DNA of 64,000 nucleotides from Agapanthus africanus (Eukaryota; Streptophyta; Magnoliopsida; Asparagales; Amaryllidaceae), in contig JASDDO010000028.1 of NCBI GenBank assembly GCA_030015575.1, positions 21,555,154-21,619,153 on the forward strand. The letters are read 5' to 3'. The notes below the pieces were generated by a model, which saw only the letters and a list, made by a program, of their open reading frames with translations, made no database searches and was not told the origin of the DNA. Position numbers and translations under genes: made by a program. This document shows positions 12,001 through 22,611 of this stretch, in pieces. The stretch's first letter is position 1; the number at the start of each line of letters is the position of its first letter.

Positions 12001-15000
12001 CCCAGCTCCGAAAGAACTGGAGGATGGAATACATACCACTGCAGATAACCTCAAGAAAATCGAGTTGGGGACGGTAAATGATCCGCGACCGACATTCGTC
12101 AGCGAGCTGCTGTCTGAAGAGAGGGTGGCTGCGTTAAAAGACGTCCTTGTGCAGCATAAAGATTGCTTCGCATGGAACTATTCTGAGATGCCAGGACTAG
12201 ATCCAGAAGTCGCTGTACATAGACTAGCAATATCCCCGAACGTCAAACCAGTCAAACAGGCACCGAGAAGAATGCGACTCGAGCTTGAAATGAGCATAAA
12301 TACCGAAGTCAGAAAGTTAATCGACTCGGGCTTCATCCAGGAAGTTTAGTACCCCGAATGGATCGCTAACATCGTCCCAGTGATGAAGAAAAATGGGACA
12401 GTGCGCATATGCGTAGACTTCCGGGATCTTAATAAAGCTTGTCCGAAGGATGATTTCCCAGTGCCAGTCACTGAACTGATGATAGACGATACATCCACTC
12501 ATGAGGTTTTCTCCTTCATGGACGGCTCATCAGGGTATAACCAGATAAAAATGCATCCAGAAGACCAGAAGCACACAGCCTTCAGGACACCTTTAGGAAT
12601 ATTCTGTTACAAAGTGATGCCCTTCGGTTTAAAGAACACCGGTGCTACTTATCAGAGGGCCATGACAAAGATCTTCGACGACCTTATACACGAAATCGTC
12701 GAATGCTATATCGACGATCTCGTGGTTAAAAGCAAATCATACGAAGAACATCTCGAGCATTTGAAGACCGTATTTCAACGCCTTCGGCAATACAATTTGA
12801 AGATGAATCCTTTAAAATGTGCGTTCGGGGTTTCCTCGGGCAAATTCCTAGGATTCATCGTCCGACACCGAGGTATTGAGATAGATCCATCTAAAATCAA
12901 GGCGATCATGGAAATGCCTCCGCCAAGAACTCTTAAACAGTTGCGATCTCTCCAAGGAAAGTTTGCATATATTCGGCGATTTATCGCTAATCTTTCAGGA
13001 AAGTGCCGTCCTTACAGTCACCTGATGAAGAAGGGAACCCCATTCGTTTGGGATCACAAATGCCAAGGCGCACTGGATGAGATCAAGCAGTATCTGCAAA
13101 ACCCTCCAGTGTTGGCTGCTCCAGTCAAGGGAAAGCCTCTCATTCTTTACACGGCCGCCCTTGAAGGTTCTTTAGGCGCATTATGGGCACAAGAGAATGA
13201 CCAGGGGAAAGAAAGAGCACTCTACTACTTAAGTCGGGTTCTGCTGGGGGCAGAAAGCAATTACTCCCCCATTGAAAAACACTGTCTGGCGTTGATCTTC
13301 GCAATAACAAAGCTTAGACATTACGCATTAGCGCATGAAGTCCATCTCATTTCAAAGGTGGACCCTCTCAAATATCTAATGTCAAAGGCCATATTGACAG
13401 GACGACTCGCTAAATGGGCTCTGCTCTTAATGGAGTTCTCGATAACGTATCAACCTCTTAGGGCAGTGAAAGGCCATCGCCGACTTCCTTGCTGAGCATC
13501 CGATACCGGCTGATTCTCCCCTGAATTGCGATTTGCCAGACAAGCATGCGTTTGACGCAATCGATGGTGGTGATACCCGTTGGGAGCTTTATTTCGATGG
13601 AGCATCTTCCATGAAGAAGCACAAACAAAGTACGTCAATGATCAAATCGGGAGTAGGCCTTATCTTCGTGACCCCTCAAGGAGGAGTAATGCGCTTCGCC
13701 TTCTTCTTAACAGAGCCGAGAACGAATAATGAAGCTGAGTATGAAGCTTTGATAGCAGGCCTCGAGATCGCCATCGACATGGGAATCGAAAGCCTCCTCA
13801 TATATGGGGACTCCCAGCTAGTCGTCAGTCAAGTGAACGGCGATTGCCAAACATGTAAACCGGAATTGGTAAAATACGGTGAAAAGGTGCAACAACTGCG
13901 AACCCAAATTCCCTCCTATACTTTGGAAAGCATACCGCGCGCGGAAAACAGCAAAGCGGACGCACTGGCCAAACTTGCTAAAGAATTGGCTGACGAGAAC
14001 CTCGATGACGTTAGAATCGTGGTACAAAGCCGTCGAGTGCTTACCCCAGCAGAAATATCTTTGGAATCATCCGAAGAAAAAGGAGCGAACGAGAAGACAA
14101 CCCTGCAAGTAAAAGATTGGCAAAATACCAAGGATTGGAGAGAAATCTTCATAGATTACTTCAAGACCCACCAAATGCCTGAAGAAGCGTCCACAAGACA
14201 TCAGCTCGCGAAACGAGCCCTGTCTTTCGCCTTTGTCAACGATACCCTGTACAAGAGGTCATTTGATTCTCTGTAGCTGAGATGCTTAGGACCTGACGAA
14301 GCGAAAAGAGTCGTCCAGGAAGTTCACGACGGACTCTGCGGTTCTCATCAAGCAGGCCCTAAGATGAAGTTGAAGATAAAACGGATGGGCTACTACTGGC
14401 CCACGATGATTCAGGACTGCATCGAATATACGAAGCAATGCCACTCATGCCAAATTCATGGGGACTTCATCCATCAGCATCCAAATCCGCTACACCCAAC
14501 AGTGGCTAGCTGGCCATTCAAAATGTGGGGAACTGATATAGTCGACCCCATCGAACCAGCATCGTCTAGGGGACATCGTTTCATCCTAGCGACGACTGAC
14601 TACTTCTCTAAGTGGGCAGAAGCGATACCGCTAAGGGAAGTGAAGACGGAAAATATCCTCCACTTTTTCAAGACGCACGTTATATATCGGTTTGGAACTC
14701 CGTGACGGATCATCTCCGATAACGGGCCAGCCTACAGAAGCCACAAGATCAGTCGCTTTGCGCAACAACATAATATAGACTGGAGATATTCCTCAGTTTA
14801 TAATCCGCGAGCTAACGGTCTAGCTGAGGCCTTCAATAAAACCTTAACAAAGATCATAAAGAAAACGGTATCCCGAAACAAGAAAGACTAGCACGAAAGA
14901 CTGCAAGAGGCTCTTTGGGCGTATCGAACTACATTTAAGACGGCCACAAACACAACGCCGTACGCGTTGGTATTTGGGACGGAAGCAGTACTCCCTCTCG

Positions 15001-15386
15001 AGATAGAATTACCCTCTCTACGAGTGGCAGTCTACTACGAGCTGACAGACGAAGAAAATGCTCACCTTCGGCTTGAGGAGCTTGACGCCCTTGATGAAAC
15101 TCGGCTCATAGCGCAGCAAAATCTAGAAGCTTATAAAGCAAAGGTGACGCGCTCATACGAAAGATTGACCCGACCGAGGACATTCCGCCAAGGCGAACTC
15201 GTGCTAGTGGTCAAAAGGCCGATGATCCCCAATCGCGCCAAGCGGGGAAAATTCGAGCCAAACTATGAAGGCCCGTACATCATAGATAAAGTTTACCAGG
15301 GTGGGGCCTATCTACTCATGGACATGCACGGCGAAAGGCCTTTCAGGCCAATAAACGGTCGCTTCCTAAAGAAATATTATGCTTAA
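6057..15386 (+). pseudogene. Element A gag-pol polyprotein, disrupted
   Basis: One Tat-type polyprotein frame, collinear with the intact one in G. The start at 6057 (MVAFGFQ) matches MIALGFQ of G. Order: N-terminal low-complexity region, gag core (about 7690-8230), CHHC motif 1 (about 8505), CHHC 2 (about 9435), protease with DNGS (about 10170), CHHC 3 (about 11710), reverse transcriptase with YIDD (about 12705), RNase H, archaeal-type RNase H (YFDGAS, about 13590), integrase with HHCC and D-D-E. Lesions: one base lost near 7932, TAG 8150, TAG 12347, about five bases lost near 13470, TAG 14274, TGA 14703, TAG 14889. Most stops fit C-to-T change at methylatable sites. No functional Pol can be made. 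Confidence 0.95.
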
Positions 15387-15484
15387 TGAGCCACAGCCTA
15401 GGTCAATGATAGATGACGACGACGACTATGTCCGCTCGCTATCTTCCTAAGCTCGAGCTTTATAAAAAGTAGCCGACCTTCTCC

Positions 15485-15570
15485 ATGACGGACCGAAACG
15501 TCCCTAAACTAACGACGGACCGCAATGTCCTAAAACTTGCAAATGACCGAAACGTCGTTAAACTACTATC
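15485..15570 (+). repeat. 27-bp repeats downstream of integrase (A)
   Basis: Three diverged units of the GACCGAAACGTCC core that also forms the LTR minisatellite. They lie about 100 bases after the pol stop. Confidence 0.75.
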
Positions 15571-15607
15571 AACCCGCGGCATCCTCAGGCTGGTGTGGTT
15601 TAAAAAA

Positions 15608-15712
15608 AACGGTATGTCCATAAGCAAAATGGGCACGGATGAAAACCCGAAAGGGCTCCGTGAGTAAAAACAGCAGGACTACCGGCGAGCGTTTGTGAAA
15701 ACCCGAAAGGGC
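15608..15712 (+). repeat. Conserved 3'-region block with paired GAAAACCCGAAAGGGC motifs
   Basis: A block of about 105 bases containing two copies of GAAAACCCGAAAGGGC. It occurs once in A, twice in tandem in B (27824-28092) and once in G (minus, 51057-51165). No reading frame is conserved; function unknown. Confidence 0.6.
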
Positions 15713-15714
15713 GC

Positions 15715-16300
15715 AACCTCGTTAAAAGACACTTGTAGGGTCCTTTCGACCTTGTAAGGAGAAACCACCCGCGTGAGATCCTTACGACTCACAAGGGAGC
15801 AACACACTTAGGGATCCCCACGATTCCTAAGGAGAAAATACACTTGCGAGATCCTCACGACTCGTAAGGAGAACTCTCTTATGGGACCCTCACGGCCCAT
15901 AAGATTTGAAAGTCTTAAGTTACAGAGACCTAAACCTGTGCTTAAGCAAACCCCCACAAACTTCCAATATTGCCCTACAGGGGGTTCAATATTGACCCTT
16001 GTATACAATCCACGGGCACGAATAAACATTTCCCTAGCCAAGTCTCATCCGTGACTGGGGATATGTTCGCATGGTAAACAACCCTTGTAAATCCTCTCGA
16101 TTTATGAAGAGAAAACCCTCATGTAAGATCCTTACGACCTACAGAGGAAACAAACACTTAGGAATCCTCACGAGTCCTAAGGAGAAAATACACCCGCAAG
16201 ATCCTCACGACTTGTAGGGAGAAATACCTTTGTGAGACCCTTACGGCTCATGAAGTCAAAAGCCTTAGTCGACAGGACCTTCACCCTAGTCACTAAGCCT
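15715..16300 (+). repeat. Covarying hairpin array 1 of element A
   Basis: About ten units of roughly 30-50 bases. Each is a perfect or near-perfect stem-loop with a five-base loop of CTCAC, CTTAC or CTCTC type. Most have an unpaired A two bases before the loop, and a purine linker AGGAGAAAA follows. Stems differ between units yet pair, for example CTTATGGG/CCCATAAG and CTTGCGAG/CTCGTAAG. A break at 15900-16080 holds a block with TATACAATCCACGGGC, also present in the LTR. Confidence 0.8.
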
Positions 16301-16424
16301 CCTTTGTTCGACAACGACAGAGGCAAATGATGATCCGCTCCTGGTAATATCCCGGTTGCAGCGGTGCTGATGCCGAAATCGGTGTCCAATTTCAGGTTTA
16401 CAGCGAAAAGCCAGTAGGCCGCTC

Positions 16425-16650
16425 ATGCATACGAAATAGCCGAAATGATGGGGCAACTTGCAATAAAAAGCAGCAAGTAAAATGTATGCATGCAAAATAG
16501 CCGAAATGATTGGACAACTCGTAATAAAAAGCAACGAGTAAAAATAAAATAAATAGCCGAAATGATTGGGCAACGCGAAAAATAGCCAAAATGATTGGGC
16601 AATCGCAACCTTCGCGATATAAAAGCTGAAATGATAGAGCATCGCGGAAA
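16425..16650 (+). repeat. AATAGCCGAAATGATTGGGC repeats with small stems (A)
   Basis: Four to five copies of the motif are separated by small inverted repeats such as ACTCGT (16517-16522) with ACGAGT (16534-16539). B has the same layout at 28805-29030 with changed but still paired stems. Confidence 0.75.
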
Positions 16651-16834
16651 TAAAATAAAATAAAAAGAAGAAATGATAAAACTTTGGCCCTACAATTAAG
16701 ATCACATCGATCCCTGTATACAATCCAAGGGCGTAAACAAAGAAGAAACCATACTTTCCCGGCGGATTCTGTCAGACGACGAAGCCCAAACCTCAACGGT
16801 TCATTTCAACCAAAGAAGCCAGTGACTTCAGCAA

Positions 16835-18030
16835 AATTCCTCGACTCACGGATACAAACACTCCTTGACGAGAGCCTTCTGATCCGCGTCGACCCGCAGA
16901 GCCACCAGTGCCTCCGCAGGAATCCTCGACTCGTTTCAAACCCCAAGGAAACAAATAATCCTTGGCGCTTGGGAAACAAATAATCCCTAGCAAAATTCAT
17001 CAACTCACGGATACAAACACTCCTTGACGAGAGCCTTCTGATCCGCGTCGACCCGCAGAGCCACCAATGCCTCCGTAGGAATCCTCGACTCGTTTCAAAC
17101 CCCAAGGAAACAAATAATCCTTGGCGCTTGGGAAACAAATAATCCCTAGCAAAATTCCTCGACTCACGGATACAAACACTCCTTGACGAGAGCCTTCTGA
17201 TCCGCGTCGACCCGCAGAACCACCAGTGCCCCCGTGGGAATCCTCGACTCGTTTCAAATCCCAAGGAAACAAATAATCCTTGGCGCTTGGGAAACAAATA
17301 ATCCCTAGCAAAATTCCTCAACTCACGGATACAAACACTCCTTGACGAGAGTCTTCTGATCCGCGTCGACCCGCAGAGCCACCAGTGCCTCCGTAGGAAT
17401 CCTCGACTCGTTTCAAACCCCAAGGAAACAAATAATCCTTGGCGCTTGGGAAACAAATAATCCCTAGCAAAATTCCTCAACTCACGGATACAAACACTCC
17501 TTGACGAGAGCCTTCTGATCCGCGTCGACCCGCAGAGCTACCAGTGCCTCCATAGGAATCCTCGACTCGTTTCAAACCCCAAGGAAACAAATAATCCTTG
17601 GTGCTTGGGAAACAAATAATCCCTAGCAAAATTCCTCAACTCACGGATACAAACACTCCTTGACGAGAGCCTTCTGATCCGTGTCGACCCGCAGAGCCAC
17701 CAGTGCCTCTGTAGGAATCCTCGACTCGTTTCAAACCCCAAGGAAACAAATAATCCTTGGCGCTTGGGAAATAAATAATCCCTAGCAAAATTCCTCGACT
17801 CACGGATACAAACACTCCTTGACGAGAGCCTTCTGATCCGCGTCGACCCGCAGAGCCACTAGTGCCTCCGTAGGAATCATCGACTCGTTTCAAACCCCAA
17901 GGAAACAAATAATCCTTGGCGCTTGGAAAACAAATAATCCCTAGCAAAACTCCTCGACTCACAGATACAAACACTCCGTGACGAGAGCCTCCTAACCCGC
18001 GTCAACTCGCAGAGCCACCACAGTCTCCGT
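16835..18030 (+). repeat. 159-bp satellite array in element A
   Basis: About 7.5 head-to-tail units with an exact 159-base period; the GATACAAACA landmark is at 16851, 17010, 17169, 17328, 17487, 17646, 17805 and 17964. Units differ by a few percent. The period is 53 codons, so the minus strand stays open for more than 200 codons, but two frames are open and no start is shared. I treat it as satellite DNA, not a gene. B carries the same satellite at 29205-30060. Confidence 0.9.
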
Positions 18031-18164
18031 GAGAGAATTCCCGGTTCGTCCCACCTTGCAAGATAAAGTCTCGGGCAGCAAGGATTAAAAAACTTGCTTC
18101 CTGAACAATGGGGCCCTGCAAGTCAATCCAAAATGGTCTCTTGCATACTATCCACGAGTCTCAC

Positions 18165-18400
18165 TCTCCAAAGTCGAGTTTCGATGAGGAGGGAAACAAC
18201 CGCTTACGAATCCTCTCGACTCGTAAGAGGGAAAAATTCTCTTATAAGATCCTTACGACTTATAAGAGAAAACCACACTTAGGAATCCTCACGATTCCTA
18301 AGGAGAAAATCCACCTATGGGATCCTCTCGACCCGTAGGGAGAAAAGCCTCTATGGGACCCTCACGGCTCATAGAGTTGAAAAGTCTTAGGCAGTAGACC
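18165..18400 (+). repeat. Covarying hairpin array 2 of element A
   Basis: Five further stem-loop units of the same design as array 1, for example CTTATAAG...CTTATAAG and CTTAGGAATC-CTCAC-GATTCCTAAG. They lie on the far side of the 159-bp satellite. 18400-18723, between here and the antisense ORF, is AT-rich with an (AAAAAT)n stretch and nothing else recognised. Confidence 0.75.
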
Positions 18401-18723
18401 TGAACCTGCAGCCTAAGCCATCGCTATTTCTTAAGGAAGTCAGAATACTCGTTTTGGACATCCATCAATCATGGTTATTAAGACAGCCTGCTGACAATAA
18501 AAAAAAGGAAGGTGACAGAAAGAATATCCGATCTACATTTGATCTGGCGTGCGTGACGCACTCATTTATGCATGGGCAGAAGACTCAGGACGAGAAATAA
18601 GACAAGCTGAAATAGAAAAGGGAAGAGTTTCCATTCATACTGCTAGAAAATTCCTTTTTACAATCATAAGAACAATAAATAAAAAAAATAAAAATAAAAA
18701 TAAAAAAAACATTATTCAAATTA

Positions 18724-19230
18724 TTACAATGGAATAACCTCAGATCCGGGGCACGGATTGAGGAATTCAAAAGTAAGGTCGTCCAGAGTTCTTCTGGCCT
18801 TTCTAATTATTCTTATGCGCAGCCTCTCGCGCTCCTCTGTGTCGATATCGTCGGCAAGCCCTTCCGGCCTTCGATAAGCAGCAACTATTGTCGTCTGCTG
18901 GAAGATTTGGTGTAGGATGTCAATGAGGCTGTCCCGCCGTTTCTTTGAGATCAGCCCCGTCAGGTACACTGAGTGCACCTTGTCCTCGGCATCATCCAGC
19001 GCATTCAGTGGTAAGGCCTCGTGAAGGCCCGGAAGTGCTCTCCATATTGCTCCCAGCACGACTTTCAAAAGAGCTGAACGACGGGGTAGCAGCCAACCAC
19101 CTCTTGCGTTCAGACGACCCATAACCTCTGCACATTGAGCGTCCGTAAACTCCTGGTTTTGCTGACGACCCTGTGCGCGGATATCGTCATAGGTGATGAA
19201 CTCATGCAAACTGTATAGACGCACCGCCAT
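18724..19230 (-). CDS. Antisense ORF of element A (168 aa, Tat aORF family)
   Basis: Intact minus-strand frame, antisense to gag-pol. I take the ATG at 19230 (MAVRLYSLHEF) although an upstream in-frame ATG exists. The homologue in G (46045-46551) also has exactly 168 codons, and both ATGs follow a splice-acceptor-like TTTCCTCTAG or TTTATTTCAG within about six bases. The two proteins align without gaps. Shared blocks are NQEFTDAQCAE, LLPRRS, AEDKVHSVYL.GLISK.RRD, LLHQIFQQ or similar, and FLNPCP near the C-terminus. It looks soluble and helical; no catalytic motif or known domain is recognised. Antisense extra ORFs are known in Tat-lineage elements, but the role of this one is unknown. Confidence 0.75.
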   Translation of the reverse strand: MAVRLYSLHEFITYDDIRAQGRQQNQEFTDAQCAEVMGRLNARGGWLLPRRSALLKVVLGAIWRALPGLHEALPLNALDDAEDKVHSVYLTGLISKKRRDSLIDILHQIFQQTTIVAAYRRPEGLADDIDTEERERLRIRIIRKARRTLDDLTFEFLNPCPGSEVIPL

Positions 19231-19771
19231 AACGCCTAGAGGAAACATCACAAGAAGATTAGCGATAAAAAATACACGGAGAGTTAAATTCCTTGAGAGC
19301 AATGCTCTGCAAACAGGAGTGACTGTCAAAATCCTAATAAGGGGAATTTAAAGAAATCCCCCCGAGGACTCTGAGATGATATAATCCATTAAATACAAAA
19401 CTCCATTTTTTAATTTTCATTATCCATATTCGAACTCTTAAGAGTTCATCTTTTTTTTTTTTAGATCAAAGAGGTCTATGTTTTGCGAAAGATGCAGGGT
19501 TCTGTTCATGGGTTAAGAAACCCTGAAACAGATTCCTGAGAGCAAGGCTCTATTTGGTGAAACCCCAAAAGGATTTTCTTTAGATCAAAGATCTATGAGA
19601 GCAAAGCTCTATTAATTAAGATTGATTTAATTCAAGACTAATTCTTACTTAAATAGTTTCTGTTTAGGAAAATCTAACTCGAGGAGTTCTTGAAGGCAAG
19701 AGCAAAGCTCTGAAGTTTCTGAAAATGAAATTTTTTGAGATGATAAACATCTGTGCAGGACCAAAGGTCCT
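19231..19771 (-). other. Leader of the antisense ORF, hairpin-rich (A)
   Basis: Non-coding stretch between the antisense TATA box and the antisense ATG. It is dense in short dyads such as AGAGCAAAGCTCT and AGATCAAAGATCT, of the same type as in the LTR. A poly-T run lies near 19450. An acceptor-like site next to the ATG suggests a leader intron. Confidence 0.55.
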
Positions 19772-19778
19772 ATTTATA
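19772..19778 (-). promoter_or_regulatory. Antisense TATA box of element A
   Basis: ATTTATA on the plus strand reads TATAAAT in the antisense direction, in the context CCTATAAATAGG. It lies 115 bases before the 3' LTR start. B (36331) and G (45484) have the same box at 105 and 114 bases. Confidence 0.7.
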
Positions 19779-19871
19779 GGCCTCAAGTGCCTCTTCGACT
19801 TCCAAAAAGTTGTCACGGCGGTTGGAATTCCGCCACCGTCGCGCTCACGTTTGGGGCCACGTAAGCGCAAC

Positions 19872-19882
19872 GGTGGGGGGGG
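19872..19882 (+). other. Polypurine tract of element A
   Basis: GGTGGGGGGGG lies four bases before the 3' LTR TG. Sequence and spacing match B (36427-36437) and the minus strand of G. Confidence 0.85.
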
Positions 19883-19886
19883 TATT

Positions 19887-22606
19887 TGTTTACCCCAATC
19901 AGAGCAAAGCTCTGTTCAAATTCCGAGGCGGGAGATGAAGCAATGCTTCATCTTCCCCCAATCAGAGCAAAGCTCTGCTTTGAAAATTTAAAATTTAATA
20001 AATGAAGCAACGCTTCAGATTCTTTGCGCTGCGCGCAACACGCCACGTGTCAGGCGCAGATGCGTCAGCGCAGCGCCCAAGGCAGTGCGTCCAATCAGAG
20101 CAAAGCTCTATTTAAAGGAAGCAACGCTTCGGTTGCGCATGCACTGCGCGACGCGTGTCAGCGCAGGTGCGCTTGCGCTGTTGCGCTGCGCTGTGCGCTG
20201 CGCGACACGTGTCAGCGCAGTTGCGTTGTGCGCTGCGCAACACGTGTCAGCGCAAATGCGCTAGCGCAGTTGCGCTGCGCTGTGCGCTGCGCGACACGTG
20301 TCACGCGCTGGGGTATCTGCGCCAAACTGAATTAAGATTTTAAGAAATCTTTTCTGTTCTTGTTAAAACAAGAAGATTTTCTTCTGCAAAGCAGAAGCCC
20401 TTGGATCAAAGATCCAACGGTGGGGAAAATTCCCCAAATCACTCAGAGAAAGATCTCTTTAACAAATTTAACTAATTTATGGGCACTATAAAAAGGACCC
20501 TAGACCTCAATTCAAAGGCATCAACATCCTTCTAAAAAAAAGAGAGAGAGAGAGAGAAAGAAGAAAGCTCTTGAAAACTCCTCAAGAACAACAGAAGGTA
20601 AAAACCTTGAGGGAAAAGAGAAAGTTCTCTTATGGGCAGATTATTGATCTAAGAACAAGATCAATAATCTTAAATAAAATATATATATATATATAAATAA
20701 GTAATAATAGTGCTTTGCACTTTTTTATGAACCTCTGGTTCTTGAAACAAAAAGGAAAAAATTTATTTTTCTTTGATCTAAATGTAGATCAAGAAATTAA
20801 ATAGTGCTTTGCACTTCTGATTCTTGAATCTAAAAGATTCTTGGTGCTTTGCACTTCCAAACTGCGCTGTTGCGCTCTTGAGAGAGCGCCACGTGTCAGC
20901 TACTTACGCTACGCGCTCTTGAAATAGAGCTTTGCTCTCTGGAATTGGCGCAACTCACCAGAGCGCGCCACGTGTCAGCAGCGCAACAGCACAGCGCACT
21001 TGTGCAGCGCTCTTGCGCTTACGCTCACCAAAGCGCGCCACGTGTCTGCAGCGCAACAGCGCAGAGCACTAGCGCAGCGCACTGCGCTGTTGCGCTTGCG
21101 CTTACTAGAGTATGACACGTGTCCTAACTATAAGCGCTTGCGCTCAGTGATTGGCGCAAACCGCTTGATAAATGCAATGCATTTCTCAAAGGGCCAGGCC
21201 CAAGTCAAAAGACCAAGCAGGCCTAATTAAATAGATGTTCTGCATCATTTATAAATGGGCAGAGCCAAAACAAAATAATATAAATGCTATGCATTTTAAA
21301 AGGGGCAGAGCCCAAACAAAGTAGATGCCTTGCAGAGGCCTAATTAAATTGATGCTCTGCATCAATCATGAACAGAGCCCAAACAAAGAATAAATTGATG
21401 CAATGCACTATTTAAAAATGGGCCAAACCCTAGCACAGGTCTAACAGACCAAAAACAAATAAAAGGCGTTGAATATTTTTCTGGACTTAGCCCAATTTTG
21501 GCCGTAAGTCCTCAAATTAAATTGACTGAGCAAGATTGCTCTCTTAAATCAATTTACTACTGGTTCGAGGGTACATCTCCGAACTCCTCTGACACACGTC
21601 GTTATAATCATTCAACGTCGTCAGAGAGGTGACGGGTCCCAACAACCACACATGAATATGGACTGCGGGGTCCTTAAACTCGTGGACCGAAACGACCTTA
21701 AACTAATATTGGACCGAAACGTCCTTAAACTAATATCGGACCGGAACGTCCCTAAACTAATATCGGACCGGAACATCCCTAAACTAATATCGGACCGGAA
21801 CGTCCCTAAATTGGCGATAGACCACCACGTCCCTAAACTGGCGATGGACCACCACGTCCCTAAACTGGCACGATAGAGCCCAAATGCTCTTTTGTTGGAT
21901 CTAAACGGTCCCGTTTGAGTTGATCTTAGCCCCAAATACGGCTAACGTATCCTTAAACATTTAAATGGACTATAAAACTCCAAATTAATTTTGGTTCAAG
22001 GGTACATCTCTGAACTCCTCTGACATCCATCGTTGTAATCCTTCAACGACGTCAGAGAGGTGATGAGTCCCGACGGCCATATATTAAATGGATCACTACG
22101 TCAAGTTGATCTTAGTCCAAAACAGGACTAACGTATCCTTGACGAACGTTTAAGTTAATCTTAGCCGCAACGCGACTAATGTATCCTTAAACTAAAAACA
22201 CCAAACCCAAATCTAAGTAAATACGGATTTGGACTAATCCACATCCTACGGACGACGGCATTACTCAGTCTCCGTATACAATCCACGGGCAACCAAAAAT
22301 AAAACAAACACACACGACACGAAGTGAAATGCTGGAGAAGGAGAAAGTTGTTACCGCGACGTGGTAGCGTAATTAACTGCAGGGGCTTGCGCCTGCAGGG
22401 AGAGCGTCCCCACAATCAAAAACCCCTCACCCTGAGGGGGAATCTGACGAAGTCTGCTACGTCGGCCGCATCCGTCTAAACCTCCGATACACGGTGCCAT
22501 AAATCAACTTGGCATCTCCGGAGAGGTAGACGGATAAAACCATATAGCATCTGCCCCGAATCTCAGGCAAGACGCCCAAGTCTGCGCCGCCGTTCGGAGG
22601 GGAACA
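19887..22606 (+). repeat. 3' LTR of element A
   Basis: Starts TGTTTACCCC and ends GGGGAACA; collinear with the 5' LTR. Small differences include deletions in the GCGC repeats near 20150 and 21010, one unit change in the 27-bp repeat (21680-21876), and GAC for GAT in the first leader hairpin. TATA box TATAAAAA at 20487. The right target copy ATCCT follows at 22607. Confidence 0.95.
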
Positions 22607-22611
22607 ATCCT
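22607..22611. repeat. Target-site duplication of element A, right copy (ATCCT)
   Basis: Pairs with ATCCC at 3265-3269; one C-to-T change. Confidence 0.9.

Larger units (their letters stand above)
3270..22606 (+). mobile_element. Element A: complete Tat/Retand-like Ty3/gypsy retrotransposon
   Basis: 19.3 kb plus-strand element bounded by two LTRs (2702 and 2720 bp) that begin TGTTTACCCC and end GGGGAACA, with a five-base target duplication. Order: 5' LTR, primer-binding site, gag-PR-RT-RNaseH-aRNH-INT, 27-bp repeats, hairpin array, 159-bp satellite, second hairpin array, antisense ORF, antisense promoter, polypurine tract, 3' LTR. The two LTRs differ by roughly 1-2 percent plus small indels in the stretches compared by eye, so it is clearly older than G. 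gag-pol carries at least seven disabling lesions; mobility would need proteins from another copy. Confidence 0.95.

Noticed and set aside
13533..14276. The archaeal-type RNase H segment of A as a separate gene
   Set aside because: It is part of the polyprotein, separated only by a small deletion near 13470 and a TAG at 14274; in G the frame is continuous.
16835..18030. CRISPR-like or plasmid-like repeat array
   Set aside because: Head-to-tail satellite without unique spacers, inside a plant retrotransposon.
18724..19329. Longer form of the A antisense ORF with a hydrophobic N-terminus, suggesting a membrane or envelope-like protein
   Set aside because: The extra 33 codons precede a splice-acceptor-like site, and the homologue in G starts at the matching internal ATG. 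The hydrophobic stretch is most simply leader or intron sequence.
3270..22606. Endogenous pararetrovirus or infectious retrovirus
   Set aside because: LTRs, target duplication, Tat-type domain order and no recognisable movement, coat or envelope protein point to an LTR retrotransposon.
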